In this document: positions 1 to 8,514 of the stretch, one piece after another
Numbering within the stretch: the first letter of the stretch is position 1
Layout: every line of letters starts with the position of its first letter
Assembly: GCA_002392655.1 (NCBI GenBank)
Contig: DGHK01000024.1
Coordinates: forward strand, 15,880-79,879
DNA: 64,000 nt
Direction: 5' to 3'
Origin: Lachnospiraceae bacterium UBA3850
GTDB taxonomy: Bacteria; Bacillota; Clostridia; Lachnospirales; Lachnospiraceae
Program-made: the position numbers and the translations under genes
The notes under the pieces: model-generated
The model's input: only the letters and a program-made list of their open reading frames with translations
Told to the model about the DNA's origin: nothing
Databases searched by the model: none

Positions 1-2243
1 AAATAAGTCGGCTCTAAATTGTCTATCTTATCCTGAGCCTCTGCTATCTTGTCCTCTGCTTCTTTCTTCTTTTTATCATACTCTGTTCTTGCATCTTCAA
101 GCTTCTTAGCACCTTCATTCTTCTGTTTTTCGTACTCTGCTTCACCCTCTTCCAGCTTACTCTTATAGCCTGAAAGCTTGGACTTTGCATCTGCCAGCTG
201 ATTACGTCCGTCCTCTATCATTTTGTCAGCCTTGTCCAGTTCAGCCTGTGCTTCAAGTGTTTTCTGCTTAAGAAGTGCATCGAGATCCTCAGCCTGTTTT
301 AAGCTCTCTTCATACTTTTTAACCGCCTCTTCGATAGCAGACTTACCTTCGCTTATCTGTTTTTCTCCTTCTGATATCTTCTTCTCAGCGGCAGCTATCT
401 CATTACTTGCAGCTTCAAGAGCTTTAGTTATTTCTTCAATCTTGGCAGTCAGATCATTCAGAGCCTGCTGAAGAACATCAACAGATGCCATGGCCATTCC
501 GACCTTCATCATCTTGTCCTTGATCAGACCTTCTCCGTACCCTGTTAAGTCTCCAACTTTAGTATCCCCTATTCCTATAAGCTCAGCTGAAGCATCCAGC
601 AATTCAAGGAACTTGGTTATGTTCATATCAGGGTCAATTGCTTCCACGAAAGCTCTTATGATATCTGATCCGGGCATACCATTTACAAACAGTGAGTCGG
701 CCTTATCCAGAACCTCAAGAACCGTGATGTCTCCATAGTATATAATCGAGAAGTTCAGAAAATCTCTGACGTTCATCTCTCTGATAAATGGCATAAGTGG
801 TGCTGTACCACCATACAAAGCCTCATCTACGGCAACATTCATCTGGGCGTCAGCTGCTGCCCCTGCCTCTGTAGGATCCTCCTGCTTTACCATAGCCTCT
901 TCTACAGGCTTATAAATCTCAGTTGCTTTTTCCTTAAGGTCATAATACTGCTGAGGAACTGCCAGGCCTGTCGAAGCTGATATCTGGTTTAGAAGTACCT
1001 CGAATTTTTCCACCTCTGCCCTTGCAGTCTGAGACTCAGAAATAGCCTCCTCCAGCCTTGTTTTTGCTTCCTGTATACCGCTCTCAGCTTCCTGCTTCTT
1101 TGAATCATACTCAGTCTTTGCAGCTTCAAGCTTAGACTTGGCTGCAGCCAGTTCATTTTCTCCCTCTGCAACCTTCTGCTTCATCTCATTTATCTTGGTC
1201 AGACCTTCCTCAAGGAGTCTATAGGCCTCATCTATCTGAGCCTTGGCTTTATCAGATTCTGAATTAGCCAGCGCCTTAGCCTTGGCCAGCTTTTCCATCC
1301 CCTCCCTGAGCTCTTTTTCTTTCTTCTCTATCTCAGCATCATAGCCACTCAACTCTTTTCTTGCATTTTCGAGCTTCTCGCGCCCTTCCTTAAGCTTGTC
1401 ATCATACTCCTTCTGTCCATCCTCAATCTTCTTCTCAGCCTTTTTAAGTTCCTCGTCCAATTCAGTTTTTTTATCGTCAAGCTCGGACTGAGCATCTGCC
1501 TTGATATCAGCATCATGCGCCTTACCCATATCATCCATCAGCTCTTCAAGCTTTTTTTCCAACGGACTAATGGTATCAAAATACTCTTTTGAAAAAGGAT
1601 AAACATCTGAAGGGTAGTCAGCCTTGATTATAGCTCTCAGATAATTTCCATTTGAACTCTTCAGATCAAATGCAGTGTCCTGTGCAACTACAAAGTTTGA
1701 ATATCTGTATTTAAGATAGTCAGGATGATCTACGAGAGCCGTAACCTTGAAGGTTCTCTTCTTAACAAGTTTCGCAGATTCGCCTTCTATACTTATATCC
1801 ACTGTATCGCCAACTTTGATTTTCATCTTTTCAGCCATTACATTTGATATAGCTATCTCATCTTCTTTTTCAGGTATTTTTCCTTCCTTTATCTTGGGGA
1901 CACTAACCTTTTCAGTCCAATTTATGAAATCAACACTCTTGGTCTTATCCTTATAAATCAGAGAACACTTGATCAGATTGAATGGTTCTGTTTCCTTGAT
2001 ACCGTCAATATCCTTCAGTTCTTCAACTTCTTCTTGTGATATACCCTTACTTGAAATGATTTCAAGATCCTTGAAGTTATACTTCTTATAAAAATTCTCA
2101 GACATATCCGATAAGGATTTCCTGTAAAAATAGCAACCCAAATAACAACCCACCGACATCATGATTACGATGACAATAGATATCCAAGAAACTATTTTCT
2201 TTTTGATATTTCTTACGGAATCTTTTAATCGGGTTATCTTCAT
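1..2243 (-). CDS. FtsX/MacB-type ABC transporter permease with long coiled-coil region (partial, C-terminus beyond left edge)
   Basis: An uninterrupted frame starts at the ATG at 2243 (protein begins MKITRLKDSVRNIKKK) and runs off the left edge, giving about 747 residues. One membrane helix follows the basic N-terminus (about residues 19-42). Next comes an extracytoplasmic MacB-like domain (about 45-225). Two Lys/Glu/Ala-rich coiled-coil stretches (about 230-430 and 595-747) are separated by a more globular segment (about 430-590). The usual C-terminal FtsX membrane domain is not in the window. The ATPase gene ends 42 bp upstream, so the two are probably one exporter. FtsX-type permeases with long coiled coils are known in Firmicutes, often with peptide or lipid substrates, but the substrate here cannot be read from sequence. 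The family call is confident; the function is not. Confidence 0.8.
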   Translation of the reverse strand, partial: MKITRLKDSVRNIKKKIVSWISIVIVIMMSVGCYLGCYFYRKSLSDMSENFYKKYNFKDLEIISSKGISQEEVEELKDIDGIKETEPFNLIKCSLIYKDKTKSVDFINWTEKVSVPKIKEGKIPEKEDEIAISNVMAEKMKIKVGDTVDISIEGESAKLVKKRTFKVTALVDHPDYLKYRYSNFVVAQDTAFDLKSSNGNYLRAIIKADYPSDVYPFSKEYFDTISPLEKKLEELMDDMGKAHDADIKADAQSELDDKKTELDEELKKAEKKIEDGQKEYDDKLKEGREKLENARKELSGYDAEIEKKEKELREGMEKLAKAKALANSESDKAKAQIDEAYRLLEEGLTKINEMKQKVAEGENELAAAKSKLEAAKTEYDSKKQEAESGIQEAKTRLEEAISESQTARAEVEKFEVLLNQISASTGLAVPQQYYDLKEKATEIYKPVEEAMVKQEDPTEAGAAADAQMNVAVDEALYGGTAPLMPFIREMNVRDFLNFSIIYYGDITVLEVLDKADSLFVNGMPGSDIIRAFVEAIDPDMNITKFLELLDASAELIGIGDTKVGDLTGYGEGLIKDKMMKVGMAMASVDVLQQALNDLTAKIEEITKALEAASNEIAAAEKKISEGEKQISEGKSAIEEAVKKYEESLKQAEDLDALLKQKTLEAQAELDKADKMIEDGRNQLADAKSKLSGYKSKLEEGEAEYEKQKNEGAKKLEDARTEYDKKKKEAEDKIAEAQDKIDNLEPTY

Positions 2244-2285
2244 TTTACGCCTCAAATTAACGGTAATATGATTAATAGAATATGC

Positions 2286-3506
2286 TTACCATGAAAGCTC
2301 AACCGCTTTGGCCGGGTCCATATTTACTCTGACACTGGAAATCATACCATTTTTAAGCTTTACAACTCTGTCGGCCATCTTGGCAATCTCCGGGTTATGT
2401 GTGATCATACAGACTGTTTTATTCTTAGATCTTACTATATCCTCGACAATCTCCAGAACCTCTATACTTGTCTGATAATCAAGTGCGGCTGTAGGTTCAT
2501 CTGCCAGTATAACTCTTGGGTTCTTAACAAGAGCTCTTGCTATCGAAACTCTCTGCTGCTGTCCTCCGGACATCTGCGCAGGGAAGTTATCTGCTCTTTC
2601 AGTCAGACCAACCATCTCAATTGCATCCTCTGACTTAATAGGATTCTTGCTGTTTTCAGCTACGAATTCAACATTTTCTATTGCAGACAGATTCGGCATC
2701 AGATTATAGGACTGGAATATGAAACCTATATAGTCTCTTCTGTACTCAGTCAGCTCTGCATCATTTGGATGAGAGAAATCCTTTCCGTCTATCTCTATAG
2801 TTCCATCTGTCAGGAAATCCATACCGCCGATTATGTTTAGCATAGTAGTCTTGCCGCAGCCACTCTCTCCGAGTATAACCAGAAATTCTCCTTCATATAT
2901 ATCCAGATCAATTCCCTTCAGGACTCTTACTGTATTCTCACCGGATTTAAACTCTTTTATGATATTCTTCAGAGATATGATTGGATCCTTCTTCTTTACC
3001 ATCTTTACGATATAACCCTTATCCTCTATATCAAGGGCTGATAACGTAGCTATATTTACTGCAAGAAGCTGATCCTCTTCCGTGAAATCACCATCCTGTT
3101 TATTAATGAGCTGAAGACATCCATATACTCCTATTTTGGTTTTCAAAGGAACAGCAAGCATTGACTTCGTCTTGAAGCCTGTCTCCTCGTCAAGATTAGC
3201 AGAGAATCTGGCATCGTTATCAGTATCATCTATAACAACAACCTCTTGTCTGTTGAAGGTATATCCGAGAATTCCCTGATCTGAGTCAATGCTGACTCCG
3301 GTCACATCGGTTTTTCCGGAACAGGCAACAATATAAAGTCTACTTTCATTATCGTCATATATCCATGCAAAACTGTTTTCACATCCAACAAAATCAGTCA
3401 AAATAGACAGACATGAGGACATACCGTTTTCCATCTGTATCTCATCCTGCAAAGCTGCTGTTGCATCCCATATAGCTTGTACATATTTGGATCTTTGTTT
3501 AGCCAT
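2286..3506 (-). CDS. GAF domain-ABC ATPase fusion (MacB/LolD-type ATP-binding protein)
   Basis: 406 residues in two parts. Residues about 15-165 form a GAF domain with the TGFKTKSMLAVP core and an NK(x)4F(x)3D pattern (NKQDGDFTEEDQ) like the NKFDE motif of cyclic-nucleotide-binding GAFs. Residues about 175-400 are an ABC ATPase of the MacB/LolD class: Walker A GESGCGKTT (213-221), Q-loop near 265, signature MSGGQQQR (312-319), Walker B VILADEP (332-338) and H-loop His370. MacB/LolD ATPases normally lack a sensor domain and run near 230 residues, so the fused GAF suggests a transporter gated by a small ligand. It is transcribed just ahead of the coiled-coil permease and presumably powers it. 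A good promoter lies upstream. The domain assignment is firm; ligand gating is inference. Confidence 0.88.
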   Translation of the reverse strand: MAKQRSKYVQAIWDATAALQDEIQMENGMSSCLSILTDFVGCENSFAWIYDDNESRLYIVACSGKTDVTGVSIDSDQGILGYTFNRQEVVVIDDTDNDARFSANLDEETGFKTKSMLAVPLKTKIGVYGCLQLINKQDGDFTEEDQLLAVNIATLSALDIEDKGYIVKMVKKKDPIISLKNIIKEFKSGENTVRVLKGIDLDIYEGEFLVILGESGCGKTTMLNIIGGMDFLTDGTIEIDGKDFSHPNDAELTEYRRDYIGFIFQSYNLMPNLSAIENVEFVAENSKNPIKSEDAIEMVGLTERADNFPAQMSGGQQQRVSIARALVKNPRVILADEPTAALDYQTSIEVLEIVEDIVRSKNKTVCMITHNPEIAKMADRVVKLKNGMISSVRVNMDPAKAVELSW

Positions 3507-3602
3507 AACCGAACCTTTCCTGAAAATGCTATTAGAAACTATGATTTTTTTTATTTTAACCTATGTATTTTATCATATTAAATGTAATAATTAAACCTAG
3601 AG

Positions 3603-3631
3603 ATACTACTCTCTATTCAGCATTTTGTCAA
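3603..3631 (-). promoter_or_regulatory. Sigma-A-type promoter for the GAF-ABC/permease operon
   Basis: On the minus strand TTGACA (3631-3626) is followed after 17 bp by TAGTAT (3608-3603). Transcription would start near 3596 and leave a leader of about 90 nt before the GAF-ABC start codon. Confidence 0.6.
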
Positions 3632-3644
3632 ACGTAAGTTGATA

Positions 3645-3684
3645 AAAAGATGGCAAACAAGAAGATTCTCGCTTGCCACCTTTT
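3645..3684 (-). terminator. Intrinsic terminator after trxB
   Basis: An inverted repeat (AAAGATGGCAA against TTGCCACCTTT, one mismatch), followed on the minus strand by a T-rich run, lies just downstream of the trxB stop. It would end the gpx-ohrR-trxA-trxB transcript before the next promoter. Confidence 0.65.
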
Positions 3685-3722
3685 GTAACCCACCGTGATA
3701 GTCCAGGTTATCACTTCATTAT

Positions 3723-4649
3723 TTATCCCAGATATTCACACGCAGCCAGCGCTGCCACTGCTCCATCTGACGCAGCTGTTGTAAGTTGCCTGACCTTCTT
3801 AGTTCTGCAGTCTCCTGCAACGAAGATTCCCGACTTGTTTATCGTACAGCTTTCATCAGAGACGATGTATCCCTTTTCATCGAGGCTGACAAAATCACTG
3901 AAGTCCTTGTTATCAGGCTCCTGACCTATTGCGATGAAGAGTCCGGATACCGGGATTTCTTTTACATCCTCTGTTTTTTTATTCTTAACCATTACTGACT
4001 CAAGAGCTTTATCACCTCTTAATTCAACAACAGTAGAATCAAGAACATACTCGATATTATCCTTATCCTTCAAAGCTTCTAGATTCTTCGGCTCACCTCT
4101 GAACTGATCACGTCTATGTATTATGTAAACCTTATTGCAGTAATTTGAAAGAAACAGTGCATCCTCAAGTGCTGTATTTCCGCCACCATTTACTGCAACA
4201 TCCTTGCCCTTGAAGAAAGCTCCGTCACAGGTTGCGCAGTATGAAATGCCTTTGCCAAGAAGCTCCTCTTCCCTGCTGATTCCCAGATGACGATTCTTCG
4301 CTCCTGTCGCGATTATAACCGAACGTGCCTCAAAGGTTTTACCTGATTCAGTAGTAACCTTATAGGTCTTGTTTTTATCTACATCTGCAGAAGGAATCTC
4401 TTCGATATTTACGGCCTTCTCATAAACTATCTCAGCGCCAAGACCGGTTGCCTGTTCATAAAGAGCCATCGAGAATTCAAACCCACTTGTCTTCTTGATT
4501 CCAGGATAATTCTCTATCTCAGGTGTATTTACTATCTGCCCACCGACAGTGAGTGCCTCAAGACAAACAGCACTCTTGCCAGCTCTTTCAACATATATAG
4601 CTGCAGACAGACCGGCAGGTCCAGCACCTATAATTAAAACATCTATCAT
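3723..4649 (-). CDS. trxB: Thioredoxin reductase (NADPH)
   Basis: 308 residues, the usual length of bacterial TrxB. The FAD-binding GAGPAG motif is at residues 8-13, the redox-active CATC pair at 138-141 and the NADPH-binding GGGNTA at 155-160. A second FAD motif (GIFVAGDC) lies near the C-terminus. The enzyme passes electrons from NADPH through FAD and the Cys pair to thioredoxin. It sits 53 bp downstream of trxA and close to gpx and ohrR, which indicates one thiol-redox operon. Start chosen at the ATG at 4649, which opens with the conserved FAD-binding strand. Confidence 0.97.
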   Translation of the reverse strand: MIDVLIIGAGPAGLSAAIYVERAGKSAVCLEALTVGGQIVNTPEIENYPGIKKTSGFEFSMALYEQATGLGAEIVYEKAVNIEEIPSADVDKNKTYKVTTESGKTFEARSVIIATGAKNRHLGISREEELLGKGISYCATCDGAFFKGKDVAVNGGGNTALEDALFLSNYCNKVYIIHRRDQFRGEPKNLEALKDKDNIEYVLDSTVVELRGDKALESVMVKNKKTEDVKEIPVSGLFIAIGQEPDNKDFSDFVSLDEKGYIVSDESCTINKSGIFVAGDCRTKKVRQLTTAASDGAVAALAACEYLG

Positions 4650-4702
4650 ATCTTATACCCCATTTCAGAAGTCAAAAGAACTGTCGCAATTGACTAATTA
4701 TG

Positions 4703-5011
4703 CTATGCAATAGTATCTACAATCTTCTGCTTCGGAACTGCACCGACTATACGGTCAGCCTCTTCACCATTCTTAAAAAGTATCATGCACGGAATATTTG
4801 ATATACCATACTTGATAGCGAGCCCCTCAGCCTCACCTACATCGACAGCTGCAAACTTTACATCAGGATTCTCCTCTGATACCTGCTCAAGGATTGGTGC
4901 CATCATCTTGCATGGTCCGCACCAGGTTGCAAAAAAGTCTACAAGTACGGGTGCTTCACTCTTTAATACCTCCGTTTCGAACTGATCTTCGTTTATATGT
5001 TTAACTGCCAT
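4703..5011 (-). CDS. trxA: Thioredoxin
   Basis: 102 residues with the canonical WCGPCK active site (Cys31 and Cys34) and the conserved cis-Pro region (SNIPCMILF). It reduces protein disulfides in the cytoplasm and is recycled by the TrxB encoded next to it. A strong ribosome site (AGGAGG) precedes the ATG. I could not see a clear promoter in the 96 bp between ohrR and trxA, so it is probably read through from the OhrR-controlled promoter. Confidence 0.97.
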   Translation of the reverse strand: MAVKHINEDQFETEVLKSEAPVLVDFFATWCGPCKMMAPILEQVSEENPDVKFAAVDVGEAEGLAIKYGISNIPCMILFKNGEEADRIVGAVPKQKIVDTIA

Positions 5012-5107
5012 TTTTATATCCTCCTATTAATTAATCTTATGATCTTATTTCTCTTATCATTCTTATTATTATTTTCTTATTTCTTTGATTTTACTAATTT
5101 AGCATGA

Positions 5108-5557
5108 TTACTTCTTATCATCAGTCCCATCAAAATGATTCAGGATGGTATAAAGTATTCTATATAAATCCTTTGCATCCTTCTCACTTAGATTAACACA
5201 ACTACCCATAGACTCAGGAACCTTAACCATTTTATTCTTAAGCTTCTTACCTTCCTCAGTAAGTTCAATTATAACACTTCTTTCATCATCTGTTGATCTG
5301 GTTCTATTCAGATACCCTTTCGCCTCAAGCTTTTTAAGAAGTGGAGTCAGCGTTCCGGAATCAAGATACAGGCACGCTCCGAGCTCTTTTATATTTATCT
5401 TCTTTCGCTCCCACATAACCATCATGGTTATATACTGAGTATATGTCAGATCAAATTCCTCAAGCAGTGGCTTATAATGACTGATAACCGCCTTGGAGCA
5501 TGCATATAGTGGAAAGCACAACTGATTTTCAAGCTTCAGACAATCATATTTACTCAC
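5108..5557 (-). CDS. ohrR: MarR-family organic-peroxide sensor repressor, OhrR type
   Basis: 149 residues, very similar along its length to Bacillus OhrR. The N-terminal LENQLCF block carries the sensing cysteine (Cys14 here, Cys15 in B. subtilis), and the conserved LYLDSGTLTPLLKKLE recognition-helix region and DERSV wing are present. OhrR binds AT-rich boxes as a dimer and releases them when its cysteine is oxidised by organic peroxides. The gene lies directly after a glutathione-peroxidase-like gene, whose promoter has two matching boxes, so it very probably represses its own operon. Naming it OhrR rather than a general MarR protein rests on the Cys block and the operator. Confidence 0.9.
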   Translation of the reverse strand: MSKYDCLKLENQLCFPLYACSKAVISHYKPLLEEFDLTYTQYITMMVMWERKKINIKELGACLYLDSGTLTPLLKKLEAKGYLNRTRSTDDERSVIIELTEEGKKLKNKMVKVPESMGSCVNLSEKDAKDLYRILYTILNHFDGTDDKK

Positions 5558-5596
5558 TTTTCAAGACCCCTTTGATATTTATAGTAAATCTTTAAC

Positions 5597-6136
5597 CTAT
5601 AGTAATTCTTCTACACATTCAGCAACCTTCTTCATATCAGCTGTCGGCTCAAATCTGGCAACAACCTCTCCCTTACGGTTGATGATGAACTTTGTGAAGT
5701 TCCACTTGATTTCAGGATTATTCTTATAATCCTTATCCATCTTCTTAAGAAGTGCAGACATTGCAAGTGCCTTTGGTCCCTTTCCGAAGCCCTCGAAGCC
5801 TTTTTCAGACTTAAGGAACTTGAACAGCTCTATCGCATCCTCTCCGTTTACATCAGACTTTTTCATCTGTGGGAACTGAGTATGATACTTAAGCTGACAG
5901 AATTCATGTATCTCCTCATCTGACTCCGGCGCCTGTCCTGCAAACTGATTACAAGGAACATCTATTATCTCAAAGCCCTTATCATGGAACTTCTCATACA
6001 TAGCCTCAAGATCCTTATAATGTGGAGTAAATCCACAGCCTGTTGCTGTATTAACTACAAGTACTACCTTGCCCTCATAATCCTTCATTGATACTTCATT
6101 TCCATCTGCTGCCATTACAGATAAATCATAAAACAT
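5597..6136 (-). CDS. Glutathione/thioredoxin peroxidase (GPx/BsaA family)
   Basis: 179 residues, typical of the bacterial GPx family. The peroxidatic residue is a cysteine, not selenocysteine (ATGCGF, Cys34). The PCNQF block (61-65) and KWNFTKF block (144-150) supply the other members of the catalytic tetrad. Such Cys-GPx enzymes usually reduce lipid and organic peroxides with thioredoxin rather than glutathione, which fits the downstream trxA and trxB. It is first in the operon and carries the OhrR-controlled promoter about 125 bp upstream. Confidence 0.93.
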   Translation of the reverse strand: MFYDLSVMAADGNEVSMKDYEGKVVLVVNTATGCGFTPHYKDLEAMYEKFHDKGFEIIDVPCNQFAGQAPESDEEIHEFCQLKYHTQFPQMKKSDVNGEDAIELFKFLKSEKGFEGFGKGPKALAMSALLKKMDKDYKNNPEIKWNFTKFIINRKGEVVARFEPTADMKKVAECVEELL

Positions 6137-6258
6137 AATATATACCTCCTTATGTTTTTAATCTGTTTTCCTTTTTTTGAAAACCGTTTTCTTACTTTGT
6201 TTAGTTACCTATTATCTCTATAAACACGTTTGTTTTGATTGTGTGCATTTATATTGTG

Positions 6259-6295
6259 TACAATTTAATTATACACAACTTAATTGTATTGTCAA
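6259..6295 (-). promoter_or_regulatory. Promoter with two OhrR-like boxes for gpx-ohrR-trxA-trxB
   Basis: On the minus strand a perfect TTGACA (6295-6290) and perfect TATAAT (6273-6268) are separated by 16 bp. Two near-palindromic boxes overlap this core: TACAATTTAATTATA (6259-6273) covers the -10, and ACAACTTAATTGTAT (6275-6289) fills the spacer. Both resemble the known OhrR box TACAATTAAATTGTA. Binding would block RNA polymerase; peroxide would release it. Confidence 0.82.
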
Positions 6296-6307
6296 CTGTT
6301 TTTTAAT

Positions 6308-6355
6308 AAAAAACTCCAAAGCAGATCAAGGTTCAATCACCTATCTACTTTGGAG
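6308..6355 (-). terminator. Intrinsic terminator after the XRE regulator gene
   Basis: CTCCAAAG (6314-6321) pairs with CTTTGGAG (6348-6355), with an inner AGAT/ATCT extension, and is followed on the minus strand by six T residues. It ends the ABC-exporter/XRE operon ahead of the gpx promoter. Confidence 0.75.
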
Positions 6356-6383
6356 CTTTAATATCTAAGGTTATTTCAGATTA

Positions 6384-6578
6384 TCATTCCTCCCAAAAAA
6401 GCTCATCCAGTGTTTTATCAAGCACGTGACATATAGTTATGCAGAGCTTTATAGTCGGATTATAATCACCCTTTTCTATTGAATTGATTGTCTGCCTTGA
6501 AACTCCGACAGCCTGAGCGAGGTCAGCCTGCGACATATCCTTAGCTGCCCGGGCAGACTTAAGTTTTAGATTCTTCAT
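6384..6578 (-). CDS. Small XRE-family helix-turn-helix regulator
   Basis: 64 residues, almost entirely one HTH_3 domain (LAQAVGVSRQTINSIEKG, then NPTIKLCITIC). It belongs to the short YozG-type regulators, commonly encoded beside membrane proteins or ABC exporters that they control. It ends the operon, 13 bp after the membrane protein gene. It lacks a sensor domain, so the signal must come from partner proteins or its own level. Confidence 0.9.
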   Translation of the reverse strand: MKNLKLKSARAAKDMSQADLAQAVGVSRQTINSIEKGDYNPTIKLCITICHVLDKTLDELFWEE

Positions 6579-6591
6579 CTACGTCTGCCTC

Positions 6592-7128
6592 CTACTCTTC
6601 TTCTTCGTCAAGGTCATCCTTACTTATTCTACTCTTTATGAATAGGACAATACCGATAATCACAAAGCTTATTCCACAGATAAGATTCATAAATGGTGAG
6701 CTTAGCTTTCCTTCCTCTATCATCTGTCCGCGATTCATCTCTAAAATCGAGATGCCAAAATTCAGAAGTCCTATCAGTACAAACATGACCATTGCTCTTT
6801 TTCTGCTTTCATTCATACCAAAGTAACCATCATTAAGTATCGCATAGCTTGTATGAACCAGCACAGAAATCATTATGATGATAAAAGGAATCACATGCCT
6901 CTTAATCGGAATATCTATTTTAAATGCATCTATAAAGCTGTATAGCGCAAGAAGTATAACTGCAGTCCAGAAGGCTATTCTATATGCGCTTCCTCTTACA
7001 ATATGCTGTCTCTCATCATACTTAGCTCTTAATGAAGAATCCTTATTTATAAACTTCAGTATAACCAGTACAAGTAAAACAGATATTACGCCTCCGACTA
7101 CAACTCCGGCCAATTTAGCAGTGTTCAT
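6592..7128 (-). CDS. DUF2178-like integral membrane protein
   Basis: 178 residues with about five hydrophobic segments (near residues 5-27, 48-66, 77-98, 110-128 and 145-165). A KYDERQ motif on the first cytoplasmic loop (about 37-42) is often seen in small membrane proteins paired with YozG-type XRE regulators. The C-terminus is a short acidic tail. The role is unknown; position between an ABC-2 exporter and the XRE gene suggests a partner in sensing or export. Confidence 0.75.
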   Translation of the reverse strand: MNTAKLAGVVVGGVISVLLVLVILKFINKDSSLRAKYDERQHIVRGSAYRIAFWTAVILLALYSFIDAFKIDIPIKRHVIPFIIIMISVLVHTSYAILNDGYFGMNESRKRAMVMFVLIGLLNFGISILEMNRGQMIEEGKLSSPFMNLICGISFVIIGIVLFIKSRISKDDLDEEEE

Positions 7129-7140
7129 AAAATCACCCTC

Positions 7141-8499
7141 TTATTTATTACTTGCAAGCATCTTAAATGCCTTTACAAGATCCACTTTATTTCCCTTATA
7201 TAATGACATCATTGTATAAAGCTTTCCTGCGAGGAACAGAAGCAGTCCGGTTAAAACAACCATTATTCCAAGTCCTGCAAGTGCAAGTGGAGTACTGCAA
7301 AGCCCTGTACAAACACCGGATGGAAGTACAAATGCTCCGGTACAAGGGAGCAGATATATCCAGTTTTCAAATGATGTACCGTTCATGTTAAATATTACTA
7401 TGTAGAAGCTCACAAGAATCAAAATAACAAATATACCCTGATTACTTGCTGCCTGCTCCCTGCTTGAAGATATAGCTCCGCAAATAGCAGAAATTGAGCA
7501 GTAGAATACTATTCCGAGAAGCAGAACAAGAACTCCTATTATTACATTTATTGGAGTGAATAAGTTCATTTCCTTGAAGCTCTTCAGGAATGTGATAAAT
7601 GCCAGCTCATTTTTCGGGTAAAGATTTTCTACCAATACATATCCTGTTACAAAGCCTCCTACGAGCGCTGCAATCCATACGAAAAGCTGAAGGAAGGCTG
7701 CCGCAAGTATTCCCATCATCTTACCGAATATAAGTGCCTGCGGATGTATGGAAACAAGCATTGTATCCATAAGCTTATTTGATTTCTCCAAAACTACATT
7801 CTGCATAATTCCGTTACCATACATAATTACTATAAAGTAAATAACTATGATGGCAAGAAATGTAAGAACCATATTTGCAACCTTAAGGATTTCATTATTA
7901 TTCTGCTCCTTAAGTGCTGCCTTGTCATTCATAAGACTTGAGTCACTTGCATATCCATCTGCAGTATAAACATCAGACTTAACAGGAATTGAAACCTTTG
8001 CAAGCTCCTGCATAGGAAGTCCTGATGCAAGAACTGTAAATGTCTGATCTGCTTCTTCTATAAAGTCCTCGTAGTTTTCTGCTGTTGTTTTATCTATTGT
8101 ACTGTTCTCAGGGATGATTATTCTCTCTGATATCCTGTCCTCATGAGTTATCTCCAGGATAAGACTGGTTTTCTCATCACCCGCCTTAACAGTGTCTAGT
8201 GCATCATCTACACTCTTTGCAGGTATATACTCTATAGCTGTGTACTCTTCAACTCCGAGAGCATTAAGAGAATTGAAGTCCTCGAGCGGTGTGTTATCTG
8301 ACACAACATATATCTTATCAGCACCACAGCTTTTAATTCCCTCTTCGTCCTCTTCAGATGACGCTCCCATAAAGAATAGTACAACTGCAGGAACGGCAAA
8401 AAGGAGGATTGCAAAAAGAATAGTTCCAATCTTGTAGCCTTTTGTTGTTACCTGATTATGAAATGTAAACTTAAATACTTTACTGAAATTCTTAAACAT
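7141..8499 (-). CDS. ABC-2 type exporter permease (NatB/YhaP-like)
   Basis: 452 residues. One N-terminal membrane helix (about 23-45) is followed by a large extracytoplasmic domain (about 50-220) and then five or six helices (about 225-440), the NatB/YhaP arrangement. The conserved VLEKSNKLMDTMLVSIHPQALIFGK-type amphipathic segment lies after the second helix. It is the second permease of the operon and probably forms a heterodimer with the product of the preceding gene, driven by the ATPase at 9901-10899. Known relatives export Na+ or give resistance to membrane-active peptides; the substrate here is not determined. Confidence 0.88.
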   Translation of the reverse strand: MFKNFSKVFKFTFHNQVTTKGYKIGTILFAILLFAVPAVVLFFMGASSEEDEEGIKSCGADKIYVVSDNTPLEDFNSLNALGVEEYTAIEYIPAKSVDDALDTVKAGDEKTSLILEITHEDRISERIIIPENSTIDKTTAENYEDFIEEADQTFTVLASGLPMQELAKVSIPVKSDVYTADGYASDSSLMNDKAALKEQNNNEILKVANMVLTFLAIIVIYFIVIMYGNGIMQNVVLEKSNKLMDTMLVSIHPQALIFGKMMGILAAAFLQLFVWIAALVGGFVTGYVLVENLYPKNELAFITFLKSFKEMNLFTPINVIIGVLVLLLGIVFYCSISAICGAISSSREQAASNQGIFVILILVSFYIVIFNMNGTSFENWIYLLPCTGAFVLPSGVCTGLCSTPLALAGLGIMVVLTGLLLFLAGKLYTMMSLYKGNKVDLVKAFKMLASNK

Positions 8500-8514
8500 C
8501 TTACATCCCCCCCC

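Noticed and set aside
223..738. Two plus-strand frames at the left end
   Set aside because: Antisense to the coiled-coil permease frame that spans 1-2243 without a stop.
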